Of a DNA stretch of 64,000 nucleotides, positions 8,871 through 18,710 are shown one piece after another (position 1 is the first letter of the stretch; each line of letters opens with the position of its first letter). Made by a program: the position numbers and the translations under genes. Origin of the DNA: Aquaticitalea lipolytica (GTDB taxonomy: Bacteria; Bacteroidota; Bacteroidia; Flavobacteriales; Flavobacteriaceae); NCBI RefSeq assembly GCF_014641635.1, contig NZ_BMIC01000001.1:186001-250000 (forward strand). Direction: 5' to 3'. Below the pieces are notes generated by a model. That model saw only the letters and a list, made by a program, of their open reading frames with translations. It was not told where the DNA came from and ran no database searches.

Positions 8871-9587
8871 ATGAAACCAAAAAAAATAGCTAAAATAATT
8901 ATAGGTGTTATAGTGTTTTTCACTTTGCCTAGCCTATTGTTTTTTGGCTATGTTTATTTAAAGTATGATGAAGATTTACCAATAGGCACTAAAGGTGAGC
9001 AAGCTGAACAAATGGCAACAAAAATGCTTAGTGCATTAGACTATGAAGCTTATAAAAACACAAACTATATTGAGTGGACCTTTAAAAACAGACATCACTA
9101 CCAGTGGAAAAAAAATGAAGAAACGTGTACAGTACACTGGGAAGATTATAAAGTAGATTTAAATTTAAAAGACGCTTCAAAAAGCAAAACATATATACAT
9201 AATTTTGAAGTACAGGGTGAACAAGCTGCAGAGCTAATTACTAAGGCAACAGATTATTTTAATAACGACTCCTTTTGGTTAGTAGCACCATACAAAGTAT
9301 TCGATTCTGGCACAGAGCGAAGTGTTGTTACTTTAGAAAACGGTAAACTTGGGCTTCTAGTAACTTATACATCTGGTGGCACAACTCCTGGTGACTCTTA
9401 TTTATGGATTTTAGATGATAAAGGAAAACCTACAAGTTTTAAAATGTGGGTTTCTATATTACCTATTAAAGGGCTTGAAGCAACTTGGAAAGATTGGACA
9501 ACCACAGAAAGTGGAGCTCAATTACCAACGTTTCATAAATTAATGATTTTAGGCTTGCAAATAACAGATATTAAAGGAAAAAACTAA
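8871..9587 (+). CDS. Conserved protein with N-terminal membrane anchor, unknown function
   Basis: The 238 residues start with a lysine-rich stretch and one hydrophobic segment (about residues 7-28), so the remainder is probably periplasmic. The soluble part is rich in Trp and Tyr, with no catalytic motif that I recognise. The start codon follows the ATP-grasp stop by one base, indicating the last gene of that operon. Its 3' end overlaps the convergent next gene by four bases. No function is proposed. Confidence 0.7.
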   Translation: MKPKKIAKIIIGVIVFFTLPSLLFFGYVYLKYDEDLPIGTKGEQAEQMATKMLSALDYEAYKNTNYIEWTFKNRHHYQWKKNEETCTVHWEDYKVDLNLKDASKSKTYIHNFEVQGEQAAELITKATDYFNNDSFWLVAPYKVFDSGTERSVVTLENGKLGLLVTYTSGGTTPGDSYLWILDDKGKPTSFKMWVSILPIKGLEATWKDWTTTESGAQLPTFHKLMILGLQITDIKGKN

Positions 9588-10108
9588 CTTCCCTTCTGCC
9601 CTACAAAATTATGGTCTTTATGCTTAAACAACACATTAAACGTTGTTAAACTACCATAGCTTCTTGTAATATATTGTTGCAAATCTATCTTTTCTTGTTC
9701 ATCAAGATTACTGCTATTTATTTTCTGTTCCATAACACGCAATCTGTCACGAACCATTGTTATTTTATGAAAAAAAGTATCAATTGGTACTTCGTTAGAT
9801 TTTAGGTTAGTATCTCCAGGTTCTAAAATAAGTTTTCCACCTTTCCATTTATCTGCTATAGTCACAACTTCACTAACATCACTCCATTTCTTTAAAATTG
9901 ATTTTAAGGTTTGTTCAACTTCATAAAAACTAATAGTATCAACATCATCTTCAGCAGCTTCAATTACTTCAAACTCACTATTTAAGTCAATGGTCTCTAA
10001 GCCGTTATCTATAAACGTAACCCAATAGTGTTTTGAAGTCACATTTGTTACTACACCTTTACCAAATTCATTATGGTTAATACGTGATCCTATTCCTAAT
10101 AATTTCAT
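9584..10108 (-). CDS. Conserved flavobacterial-type protein, KOW/Tudor-like N-terminus
   Basis: The 174-residue protein begins LLGIGSRINHNEFGKGVVTNV, a glycine-rich small beta-barrel pattern like that at the C-terminus of UvrD-type helicases (compare the similar FGKG block in the UvrD gene of this window). It then continues as a charged, probably helical region. No signal peptide. Likely cytoplasmic and possibly nucleic-acid associated, but this rests only on the small N-terminal pattern. It is monocistronic, and its stop overlaps that of the convergent upstream gene by four bases. Confidence 0.65.
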   Translation of the reverse strand: MKLLGIGSRINHNEFGKGVVTNVTSKHYWVTFIDNGLETIDLNSEFEVIEAAEDDVDTISFYEVEQTLKSILKKWSDVSEVVTIADKWKGGKLILEPGDTNLKSNEVPIDTFFHKITMVRDRLRVMEQKINSSNLDEQEKIDLQQYITRSYGSLTTFNVLFKHKDHNFVGQKGS

Positions 10109-10309
10109 TTAAAATATGTTTTATATTCTCATAAAAACGAGAATGCGATTTTAATTAATTCTAACACAATAATAACAAATACTGCTTTAACCTTTCAAAT
10201 AAAAAACTAAAAAATGTTAAACTTAATCTAATGCAAAAATCTAAATCAAATAATAAAACGTATAATTACTAATGTGAAAATTTGTTATTTAAAATCTATA
10301 GAAAAACAT

Positions 10310-10777
10310 ATGAATTTACCCATAAAAACCATAACACTTTTATTGCTTGTAGTTTCTTTAAGTAGTTTTAAATCAACCAAAACTTATACTAAATATACAA
10401 GAGATATTTCTTTAGTTAAAATAGATACTACATATGCTGACACTACAGATAATGATTCTTCATTAGTTGTCTGTAAACTTTACAAAGAAAATGCACATGC
10501 TTCATATTACCATGACAAGTTTAATGGCCGAAAAACTGCTAGTGGCGAAAAATTTGACAATAATTTATATACAGCAGCTCATAAAACATTAAAATTTGGA
10601 ACAAAAATAAGAGTTACAAATACAGTTAATGATTCGTCAGTGATTGTTACTGTGAATGACAGAGGTCCTTTTGTTAAAGGCAGAGAACTAGATTTGTCTA
10701 AAAAAGCTTTTATGGAGATTGCTAAATTTAAACAAAGAGGACATTTAATTGTAAATATTGAAATTATTGAAGATTAG
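10310..10777 (+). CDS. RlpA-like double-psi beta-barrel protein
   Basis: An in-frame GTG at 10274 would add 12 residues before the signal peptide; the ATG at 10310 places MNLPIKTITLLLLVVSLSS at the N-terminus and is preferred. The mature part carries the RlpA core: ASYYHDKFNGRKTASGE, TAAHKTLKFGTKIRV and VNDRGPF-GRELDLS, a double-psi beta-barrel with the conserved Asp. RlpA proteins are septal-ring lytic transglycosylases that cut glycan strands lacking stem peptides. This 155-residue form lacks a SPOR domain. The 200 bases upstream hold no gene. Confidence 0.85.
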   Translation: MNLPIKTITLLLLVVSLSSFKSTKTYTKYTRDISLVKIDTTYADTTDNDSSLVVCKLYKENAHASYYHDKFNGRKTASGEKFDNNLYTAAHKTLKFGTKIRVTNTVNDSSVIVTVNDRGPFVKGRELDLSKKAFMEIAKFKQRGHLIVNIEIIED

Positions 10778-10841
10778 TTATAATCTTCATATTTAACATA
10801 ACTCTAGGTATACTTCACTTCTTTTTTCATTGCAGAAACAG

Positions 10842-10849
10842 TACCTTTG
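10842..10849 (+). promoter_or_regulatory. Candidate -7 element for uvrA
   Basis: TACCTTTG matches TAnnTTTG and lies 16 nt before the ATG at 10865. The upstream TTG (-33) match is poor. Its position supports the ATG at 10865, because the earlier TTG start would lie inside the promoter. Confidence 0.5.
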
Positions 10850-10864
10850 CAACTTTGCAATTCT

Positions 10865-13696
10865 ATGAGTAAATTCGAAGAACATATTGAGGTTAAAGGC
10901 GCTAGAGTACATAACCTAAAAAATATAGATGTTACAATTCCTCGTGAAAAACTGGTTGTTATTACTGGTTTATCAGGAAGTGGTAAATCATCATTAGCTT
11001 TCGATACCATTTATGCAGAAGGACAACGTCGATACATCGAAACGTTTTCTGCTTATGCACGTCAGTTTTTAGGTGGTTTAGAGCGACCAGATGTCGATAA
11101 AATTGATGGGCTTTCTCCTGTTATTGCAATAGAACAAAAAACTACCAGCAAGTCACCTCGCTCTACTGTAGGTACTATTACCGAGATTTACGATTTCCTT
11201 AGGCTTCTTTTTGCACGAGCTAGCGATGCGTACAGCTATAATACTGGTGAAAAAATGGTGAGCTATAATGATGAGCAGATTAAACTACTTATAAAAGAAA
11301 GTTTTCTTGGCAAACGCATAAATATTCTAGCTCCTGTAATTCGTTCACGAAAAGGGCATTATCGCGAATTGTTTGATCAAATTGCTAAACAAGGCTTTGT
11401 TAAAGTACGAACTGATGGCGAAGTAAAGGATTTAGTTAAGGGCATGAAACTAGATCGTTACAAAACTCACGACATAGAGATTGTTATCGATAGACTTAAA
11501 ATTGATGATTCTGTAGATAACGATAAACGATTAACAGAGAGTATAAATACAGCAATGTATCATGGTGAAGATGTTTTAATGGTTTTAGATCAAGACACTA
11601 ATGAAGCGCGCTATTTTAGTCGAAATTTAATGTGTCCATCCTCTGGAGTTTCATATCCAAATCCAGAACCTAATAACTTTTCTTTTAACTCACCAAAAGG
11701 TGCTTGTCCAAAATGTAATGGTATAGGCCGTTTGTATCAGGTAAATGAAAATAAAATTGTTCCTGATGATAGTTTATCTATTAAAACTGGAGCTTTGGCT
11801 CCTCATGGTCCACAAAAAAATAGTTGGATTTTTAAGCAGTTTGAAACTATAGCACAACGCTATAATTTTGAATTGACAGATGCTTACAAAAGCATTCCTG
11901 ATGAGGCAAAGCAAATGATAATGTATGGAGGAAACGAAAAATTTTCTGTTGAAAGCAAAACACTAGGAGTTACACGAGATTATAAAATAGAATTTGAAGG
12001 CGTTGCCAATTTTATTGAAAGTCAGTATAACAATGCTGACTCTACATCATTAAAACGTTGGGCAAAAGAGTACATGGATAAGGTTGAATGTGACGAATGT
12101 CAAGGCTCACGTTTAAGACAAGAATCACTTTATTTTAAAATAAACAACGCTAACATTGCAGAGCTTGCTAATAAAGACATTATAGATTTAGCTAATTGGT
12201 TTAACGATTTACATAATCATCTGTCAGAAAAACAAATACTCATTTCTGAAGAAATCATAAAAGAGATAAAAACACGTATCCAGTTTTTACTCGATGTAGG
12301 CTTAGAATATTTATCACTAAACAGAAGTTCTAAATCATTATCTGGTGGAGAAGCACAACGAATTAGATTAGCAACCCAAATTGGTTCTCAACTAGTTGGT
12401 GTGTTATATATACTTGATGAACCAAGTATTGGATTACATCAACGAGATAATGAAAAACTAATAAAATCATTAGTATCTCTTCGTGATATTGGTAATTCAG
12501 TTATTGTAGTTGAACATGATAAAGACATGATTGAAGCTGCCGATTATGTTATAGATATTGGACCAAAAGCAGGAAAATATGGTGGTGAGATTATTAGCAT
12601 TTGCACTCCAAAAGAATTACTAACACATCATACGCTTACTGCTGACTACCTCAACGGAACAAAGCAAATTGAAGTCCCGAAAAAACGTCGTGAAGGCAAC
12701 GGAAAATATTTAGAATTAAAAGGTTGTACTGGCAATAACCTTAAAAACGTATCCATCAAATTACCTTTAGGGAAAATGATTGGAGTTACAGGAGTTTCAG
12801 GAAGTGGTAAATCTACTTTAATTAATGAAACACTCTACCCTATTATGAATGCGTATTACTTTAATGGCGTTAAAAAACCAATGCCTTACAAAAGCATTAA
12901 AGGTTTAGAACATATCGATAAAGTTATAGATATTAACCAATCGCCTATTGGTCGTACACCTCGTAGCAATCCAGCAACTTATACCAAAACTTTTGATGAA
13001 ATAAGAAGTTTATTTGCTAAAATTCCAGAAGCTATGATACGTGGCTATAAAGCAGGACGTTTTAGTTTTAATGTAAAGGGTGGTCGCTGTGAAACCTGTC
13101 AAGGTGGTGGATTACGAGTTATTGAAATGAACTTCCTTCCTGATGTTTATGTAGAATGTGAAACTTGCCAAGGAAAACGATTTAATCGTGAGACTTTAGA
13201 AATTCGTTATAAAGGAAAAAACATTAGCGATGTGTTGAATATGACCATTAATGAAGCGGTCGATTTTTTTGAACATATTCCAAAAATTAACAATAAGCTA
13301 AAAACCATAAAAGACGTTGGTTTAGGCTATATTACACTTGGTCAGCAAAGCACAACACTTTCTGGTGGTGAAGCACAGCGTATTAAATTAGCAACAGAGC
13401 TAAGCAAGCGAGATACAGGAAACACATTTTATATTCTTGATGAACCTACAACAGGATTACATTTTGAAGACATTAGAGTGTTAATGATTGTGCTTAACAA
13501 ATTGGTAAACAAAGGCAATACAATACTTATTATTGAACACAATATGGATGTTATTAAAACTGTAGACCATATTATTGATATTGGTTATGAAGGCGGAAAA
13601 GGTGGTGGACAAATTATTGTTGAAGGAATTCCAGAAGAAGTTGCCAAACATAAAAAGAGTTACACAGCTAAATTCCTTAAAAAAGAATTAAATTAG
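10865..13696 (+). CDS. uvrA: UvrABC excinuclease subunit A
   Basis: The 943-residue damage-recognition ATPase starts at the ATG at 10865; a TTG at 10847 in frame overlaps the promoter and is rejected. The first Walker A is GLSGSGKS (residues 35-42). Both ABC signatures, LSGGEAQRIRLA and LSGGEAQRIKLA, and the second Walker A GVSGSGKST are present. Zinc-binding cysteine pairs are visible: CPKCNG and CDECQG in the first half, CETCQGGG and CETCQGK in the second. UvrA dimers scan DNA for bulky lesions and hand off to UvrB. The LOG-family gene follows after 67 bases. Confidence 0.97.
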   Translation: MSKFEEHIEVKGARVHNLKNIDVTIPREKLVVITGLSGSGKSSLAFDTIYAEGQRRYIETFSAYARQFLGGLERPDVDKIDGLSPVIAIEQKTTSKSPRSTVGTITEIYDFLRLLFARASDAYSYNTGEKMVSYNDEQIKLLIKESFLGKRINILAPVIRSRKGHYRELFDQIAKQGFVKVRTDGEVKDLVKGMKLDRYKTHDIEIVIDRLKIDDSVDNDKRLTESINTAMYHGEDVLMVLDQDTNEARYFSRNLMCPSSGVSYPNPEPNNFSFNSPKGACPKCNGIGRLYQVNENKIVPDDSLSIKTGALAPHGPQKNSWIFKQFETIAQRYNFELTDAYKSIPDEAKQMIMYGGNEKFSVESKTLGVTRDYKIEFEGVANFIESQYNNADSTSLKRWAKEYMDKVECDECQGSRLRQESLYFKINNANIAELANKDIIDLANWFNDLHNHLSEKQILISEEIIKEIKTRIQFLLDVGLEYLSLNRSSKSLSGGEAQRIRLATQIGSQLVGVLYILDEPSIGLHQRDNEKLIKSLVSLRDIGNSVIVVEHDKDMIEAADYVIDIGPKAGKYGGEIISICTPKELLTHHTLTADYLNGTKQIEVPKKRREGNGKYLELKGCTGNNLKNVSIKLPLGKMIGVTGVSGSGKSTLINETLYPIMNAYYFNGVKKPMPYKSIKGLEHIDKVIDINQSPIGRTPRSNPATYTKTFDEIRSLFAKIPEAMIRGYKAGRFSFNVKGGRCETCQGGGLRVIEMNFLPDVYVECETCQGKRFNRETLEIRYKGKNISDVLNMTINEAVDFFEHIPKINNKLKTIKDVGLGYITLGQQSTTLSGGEAQRIKLATELSKRDTGNTFYILDEPTTGLHFEDIRVLMIVLNKLVNKGNTILIIEHNMDVIKTVDHIIDIGYEGGKGGGQIIVEGIPEEVAKHKKSYTAKFLKKELN

Positions 13697-13763
13697 CAAG
13701 TTTGAAAATCGTAAAAAGCGATTAAAAGCTTAACAAAATAAATACTAAAAAATTAAATATATA

Positions 13764-14453
13764 ATGAGATTAGAGAAACATAGCAAAGCTTGGAATGAAA
13801 TAAAAACAAACGATTCTTGGGCAATTTTTAAAATCATGGGCGAATTTGTCAATGGCTACGAAAAACTAAGTAAAATTGGTCCTTGCGTTTCTATATTTGG
13901 TTCTGCACGTACTAAACCAGATCATAAATATTACAAATTAGCAGAAGATGTAGCTCAAAAAATTGTTGAGCATGGTTATGGTGTTATTACTGGTGGTGGG
14001 CCAGGTATTATGGAAGCTGGTAATAAAGGAGCGCATATTGCTGGAGGAACATCTGTAGGTTTAAATATTGAACTCCCTTTTGAACAGCATGACAACCCAT
14101 ATATTGACTCAGATAAAAGCTTAGATTTTGACTATTTTTTTGTTAGAAAAGTAATGTTTGTAAAATACTCACAAGGATTTGTAGTTATGCCTGGAGGATT
14201 TGGAACCTTAGACGAATTGTTTGAAGCTATTACCTTAATACAAACTAATAAAATTGAACAATTCCCTATTATACTTGTTGGAACCGATTTCTGGTCTGGT
14301 TTAATGGATTGGGTAAAATCTACACTTCTAGATAAGTTTAATAATATAAGTGCAAAAGATTTAGATTTAATTCATTTAGTAGATACTCCTGAAGAAGTGA
14401 TTACTATATTAGATAGTTTCTACAAAGAATTTGAATTGAGTCCAAACTTTTAA
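13764..14453 (+). CDS. LOG family / TIGR00730 Rossmann-fold protein
   Basis: The 229-residue protein has the two diagnostic motifs of the lysine-decarboxylase-like LOG family: GGGPGIMEAGNKGA (residues 78-90) and PGGFGTLDE (residues 143-151). Characterised members are nucleoside 5'-monophosphate phosphoribohydrolases that cleave the base from AMP or from cytokinin nucleotides; the cellular role in free-living bacteria is mostly unknown. No signal peptide. It precedes a secreted nuclease/phosphatase by three bases, which suggests one transcript and perhaps a nucleotide-salvage theme, though that is inference. Confidence 0.9.
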   Translation: MRLEKHSKAWNEIKTNDSWAIFKIMGEFVNGYEKLSKIGPCVSIFGSARTKPDHKYYKLAEDVAQKIVEHGYGVITGGGPGIMEAGNKGAHIAGGTSVGLNIELPFEQHDNPYIDSDKSLDFDYFFVRKVMFVKYSQGFVVMPGGFGTLDELFEAITLIQTNKIEQFPIILVGTDFWSGLMDWVKSTLLDKFNNISAKDLDLIHLVDTPEEVITILDSFYKEFELSPNF

Positions 14454-14456
14454 AGT

Positions 14457-15725
14457 ATGAAGAAAAATATCATCATTACATTTTTTTTATGTGCATTTAG
14501 TCTTAATGGATTGTTTGCACAAGAAACTTTTAAGATGATGTTTTATAATCTTCTAAATTTTCCATTACAAAGCATTCCTCCTAACAGAATTCAATATTTA
14601 GAAACTATTTTAAGTAATTATCAGCCAGATATTTTTATGGTTTGCGAATTAAACAATGAAAGTGCTAGTAATGGTATTTTAAATATGATGCAACAAAGTA
14701 TTAACACTAACTATGCTGGTGCAAATTTTGTTTTAAATACTTCTGATGATAATTTTGGCAATCAAAATGATTTGCAAAATATGCTGTACTATGATAGTTC
14801 AAAATTTATTTTAGAAAGCCAAACTGTAATTACTACAATTTATAGAGATTTTAACCATTATAGACTTAAACTAAACACCACGCAACAAGGCACAAATCCT
14901 ATATATATAGATGCAATTGTATGTCACTTAAAAGCATCTAGCGGAAGTGAAAATGAAGTTTTGCGTCTTCAAATGATAAATGATTTAGAAAATTATTTAG
15001 ATACTTTGCCAGCAAATAGTAATGTAATTTTAGCTGGTGATTTTAATATGTATACAAGCTCAGAAACTGGATTTGTAGAGTTAGCAAACCCTTCAAACAA
15101 TATTACATTTACTGACCCAGCTAACAGGCTTGGTAGTTGGCATACAAATGCTACATTTATAGATGTATTTACACAATCTACACGTACAGCAACTGGCTTA
15201 GGAGGAGCAACAGGAGGTTTTGATGATCGGTTTGATTTCATATTAACGTCAGAAAACATGATTTCAAATACAGATTTGTATTATGTAAACAATTCCTATA
15301 AAGTGTTTGGAAACAATAATAACCCATCGTGTTTTAACCAAGAAATTAATTCAACTAACTGTGATGGTTCAGATTTTTCTTTTTCAATAAGAAATGCTTT
15401 ATACAATTTTAGTGATCATCTTCCCGTTACAATAGAGTTGCAAACAAATCAAACATTAGGAATTAATGATTATGCGTTTCAACAACCTATAGAATTTATT
15501 AATGGCAATATGATAAATTCAATATTATCATTAAAAATTCAACCAGAGTTTATATCTAATCAAACTTTATACGTTTATGACAGCATTGGCAAGCTAATTA
15601 AAACCATAAACACAAAAAATTCGATATATATTAATGAGGATTTATCCATGTTGGCAAATGGTTTATATTACATAGTTTTACCTCAACTTAATGTTAAACC
15701 TTTAAAGTTTGTGATATCACATTGA
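14457..15725 (+). CDS. Secreted endonuclease/exonuclease/phosphatase-family protein with T9SS-type C-terminus
   Basis: The 422-residue protein has a signal peptide (residues 1-21, ending LFAQ), then an EEP-fold domain. Visible blocks are MFYNLLNF at the start, CELNNES, HLKA, AGDFNMY (the metal-binding Asp/Asn pair), a DRFDFIL segment, and SDHLPV (catalytic Asp-His) near residue 320. The last about 75 residues (LYVYDSIGKLIKTI, ending LPQLNVKPLKFVI) resemble a type A sorting domain for the type IX secretion system. It would act at the surface or outside on nucleic acids, phosphoesters or lipids; which of these is not decidable. Its TGA overlaps the next start codon. Confidence 0.85.
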   Translation: MKKNIIITFFLCAFSLNGLFAQETFKMMFYNLLNFPLQSIPPNRIQYLETILSNYQPDIFMVCELNNESASNGILNMMQQSINTNYAGANFVLNTSDDNFGNQNDLQNMLYYDSSKFILESQTVITTIYRDFNHYRLKLNTTQQGTNPIYIDAIVCHLKASSGSENEVLRLQMINDLENYLDTLPANSNVILAGDFNMYTSSETGFVELANPSNNITFTDPANRLGSWHTNATFIDVFTQSTRTATGLGGATGGFDDRFDFILTSENMISNTDLYYVNNSYKVFGNNNNPSCFNQEINSTNCDGSDFSFSIRNALYNFSDHLPVTIELQTNQTLGINDYAFQQPIEFINGNMINSILSLKIQPEFISNQTLYVYDSIGKLIKTINTKNSIYINEDLSMLANGLYYIVLPQLNVKPLKFVISH

Positions 15726-18556
15726 AATTACGTTTACTTATAGTTATACTTTTGTTTTGTAATGCTTGGGTTAATAGTCAAAATACTATAGACATCAACG
15801 CAAAGTTTGACATGCCCAACAAACTTATAAAAATCACTCAAAGCATAAGCTATAAAAACACATCTTCAGACACCTTAAACGTAATATATCTTACAGATTG
15901 GAATAATAGCTATTCAACAAAAAAAACACCATTAGCAGAACGATTTACTGAAGAATTTAGTGCTAAATTTCATTTTGCAAAAAGCGAAGAACGTGGTTTT
16001 ACAAATATAATTTATATAAAAGACGAAAACTTACAGCAAGAGTTAGAATACTCTAGGTTAGAAAACTATCCTGATGTTATAAAGGTTGAGTTAGCACAAC
16101 CATTACTTCCTCAAGAATCTTACAAATTAAATCTTACCTACAATTCTAGAGTTCCAGATGATACCTTTACAGATTATGGTGTTACAGATTATGGAGATTA
16201 TAACTTAAAATATTGGTATATAACTCCATCTGTCTTTGATGGGAAATGGCACTTTTATAGTAATAAAAACTTAGATGACATTTATGTACCTAAATCAGAT
16301 ATTGTTTTAAATGTTGAGTTTCCATTAAATTATGCTCTAATTTCTGAATTAGATATTATAAATATTAAACAAACTCAATCTTCACAAACTTTTACTTTAT
16401 TAGGTAAAGACAGGGTTGATAGCAAACTAATTTTAAATAAGTTTTCTAATTACAAATCTGTACAAACCGATTTTTTTACTGTTGTAAACAACATTGAGGA
16501 TGAAGGCTTAAAACCTGAAGAAAAAGCTATTATAACAGACAAAATAGTTTCTTTCATATCTAAAAACTTAGGTGAATATCCTCACAAAAAATTACTTCTA
16601 ACTGAAATTGAGTATAACAAAGACCCTCTTTATGGCTTAAATCAGTTACCAGATTTTATAAGACCTTTTCCTAATAATTTTCAATATGAAATTAAAGTCC
16701 TAAAAACAGCTTTAAATAATTATTTAGAGAATACTTTACTTATAAATCCAAGAGAAGATTATTGGTTAAAAGATGGATTACAAATCTATTTTTTAATGAA
16801 GTATGTTGAAGAAAATTATCCAGACACAAAACTTTTAGGTACACTTTCAAAAGTATGGGGAATAAAATCTTTTCATGCTGCAGATTTATTCTTTAATGAG
16901 CAATATAATTTATTATATATGCAAATGGCTCGAACAAATAGAGATCAGCCATTAACAATGCCAAAAGATTCTTTATTAAAATTTAATGCGAATATAGCTA
17001 ACAAATATAAAGCTGGAATTGGTTTAAAATACTTAGATGACTTTGTGAATTCTGGTGTTTTAGAAGAAACCATCAAAGAATATTTAAAATTAAACAAACT
17101 TGAATCTACATCACCTTCAGACTTTGAAGTTTTATTAAAACAAAACACAAAAAAAAATGTAGATTGGTTTTTTAGCGATTACTTAAATACCAGAAAGAAA
17201 ATTGATTTCAGAATAAAAGACGTTTCAAAAACTGAAGATTCGATTACGTTTACTATTCGAAACAAAAGAGATAATAATATGCCTGTGTCTTTATTTTCTT
17301 TTAATAATGATTCGATTGTTTCAAAGACTTGGATAGAAAATATTAAAGGCGATAAAACAATTACAATACCAAGAGATAGTATAAATAGACTTGTGCTAAA
17401 CTACGACAATACAATTCCAGAGTATAATTTAAGAGACAATTGGAAATCGTTAAAAGGATTCTTTTTTAACAATAAACCTTTGCAATTTAGATTAATTAAA
17501 GATTTTGAAGACCCAAACTATAATCAGGTTTTTATAATGCCGTTAGTTCAGTTTAACAATATATATGACGGATTAACACTTGGTGCAAAGCTTTATAATA
17601 AGTCTATGCTACGTAAGCCATTTTATTATAAAATAGCTCCAGTATATGCTACTAAATCTAAAACACTAACAGGTTCGACTACTATAGCTTATACTCAAGA
17701 TTTTGAAAATCAAAATCTTTTCAACATTAACTATAGTCTTTTTGCTGGATATTCCTCATTTGCTGAAAATGCTTTTGTTACTAGCATTACTCCTAGTATA
17801 TCATTTAGTTTTAGAGATGATAAAAATTTTAGATCAAATAAAACAGATTTTATAAATATTAGGTATTTAGATATTAATAGAAATACAGATAAAAATCCAA
17901 ATATAATAATTGAAGATCCTGATTATAGCGTTTTTAATATTAGATATATTAGTTCTAATCCTGGCCTTATACATTTTCAGAAATGGAACTACGATTTACA
18001 ATTGGCAAAACAATTTGGTAAAATCTCATTGACTTACGAATACAGAAAACTATCACAAAATAATAGACAATTCAATTTTAGAGCATTTTTTGGTTCTTTT
18101 TTGTTTAATAAAACAGACATCAACTCCAACTACTTTAGTTTTGCATTAGATAGACCTACAGACTATTTGTTCGATTATAATTACTTAGGGCGTTCTGAGG
18201 CATCTGGTATTTTTAGTCAACAGATTATTATTGCCGATGGAGGATTTAAGTCAAAACTAAATCCAGCTTTTGCAAATCAATGGATGGCTACGATAAACTC
18301 TAGTACAACGCTTTGGAAGTATATTGAAGTATATGGAGATTTAGGATTAGTTAAAAACAAATATCAATCACCAGAACTTGTTTATGATTCTGGCATTAAA
18401 TTAGATTTAGTAACCGACTATTTTGAGCTTTATTTTCCTATATATTCTAATTTAGGTTGGGAAATTGGGCAACCTAGATACGATCAAAAAATACGTATTA
18501 AGTTTACAGTAGACCCACAAGCTCTTTTTGGGTTATTCAGAAGAAAATGGTATTAA
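15722..18556 (+). CDS. M1-peptidase-like protein lacking HEXXH, with likely outer-membrane barrel C-terminus
   Basis: The 944-residue protein begins at TTG in the arrangement TTGA, overlapping the previous stop; the first residues form a signal peptide ending about residue 20. Residues about 20-450 resemble the gluzincin/M1 aminopeptidase layout, with WLKDGLQIYF (residues 348-357) standing where active enzymes have WLNEGFAxY. The zinc motif HEXXH expected about 20 residues earlier reads KTALN (about 328-332), so no catalytic zinc site is apparent. Residues about 600-944 are alternating aromatic and polar strands ending in an aromatic residue, as in outer-membrane beta-barrels. Function unknown. 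Confidence 0.72.
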   Translation: MKLRLLIVILLFCNAWVNSQNTIDINAKFDMPNKLIKITQSISYKNTSSDTLNVIYLTDWNNSYSTKKTPLAERFTEEFSAKFHFAKSEERGFTNIIYIKDENLQQELEYSRLENYPDVIKVELAQPLLPQESYKLNLTYNSRVPDDTFTDYGVTDYGDYNLKYWYITPSVFDGKWHFYSNKNLDDIYVPKSDIVLNVEFPLNYALISELDIINIKQTQSSQTFTLLGKDRVDSKLILNKFSNYKSVQTDFFTVVNNIEDEGLKPEEKAIITDKIVSFISKNLGEYPHKKLLLTEIEYNKDPLYGLNQLPDFIRPFPNNFQYEIKVLKTALNNYLENTLLINPREDYWLKDGLQIYFLMKYVEENYPDTKLLGTLSKVWGIKSFHAADLFFNEQYNLLYMQMARTNRDQPLTMPKDSLLKFNANIANKYKAGIGLKYLDDFVNSGVLEETIKEYLKLNKLESTSPSDFEVLLKQNTKKNVDWFFSDYLNTRKKIDFRIKDVSKTEDSITFTIRNKRDNNMPVSLFSFNNDSIVSKTWIENIKGDKTITIPRDSINRLVLNYDNTIPEYNLRDNWKSLKGFFFNNKPLQFRLIKDFEDPNYNQVFIMPLVQFNNIYDGLTLGAKLYNKSMLRKPFYYKIAPVYATKSKTLTGSTTIAYTQDFENQNLFNINYSLFAGYSSFAENAFVTSITPSISFSFRDDKNFRSNKTDFINIRYLDINRNTDKNPNIIIEDPDYSVFNIRYISSNPGLIHFQKWNYDLQLAKQFGKISLTYEYRKLSQNNRQFNFRAFFGSFLFNKTDINSNYFSFALDRPTDYLFDYNYLGRSEASGIFSQQIIIADGGFKSKLNPAFANQWMATINSSTTLWKYIEVYGDLGLVKNKYQSPELVYDSGIKLDLVTDYFELYFPIYSNLGWEIGQPRYDQKIRIKFTVDPQALFGLFRRKWY

Positions 18557-18658
18557 ATATATTTCAACAGTTTTTTTAATATCACTCTTTTATTGCTTTT
18601 TCGTTAGTAAAACCTACTTTTCACTTACAAATTATCATTTTTATAACATTTTAAGACG

Positions 18659-18689
18659 TTGTAAAACATATAAAGTTTAGCTAACTTTG
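18659..18689 (+). promoter_or_regulatory. Promoter of the E1 dehydrogenase gene (-33 TTG, -7 TAACTTTG)
   Basis: TTG at 18659-18661 and TAACTTTG at 18682-18689 are separated by 20 bases, fitting the Bacteroidota consensus. The ATG lies 21 nt after the -7 element. Confidence 0.7.
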
Positions 18690-18710
18690 TAGCTTTCCAA
18701 AACAATTATT

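Noticed and set aside
10274-10309. GTG start for the RlpA-like protein
   Set aside because: It would put charged residues before the signal peptide; the ATG at 10310 starts it properly.
10847-10864. TTG at 10847 as the uvrA start
   Set aside because: It lies inside the TACCTTTG element and adds a non-UvrA tail; the ATG at 10865 gives the usual N-terminus.
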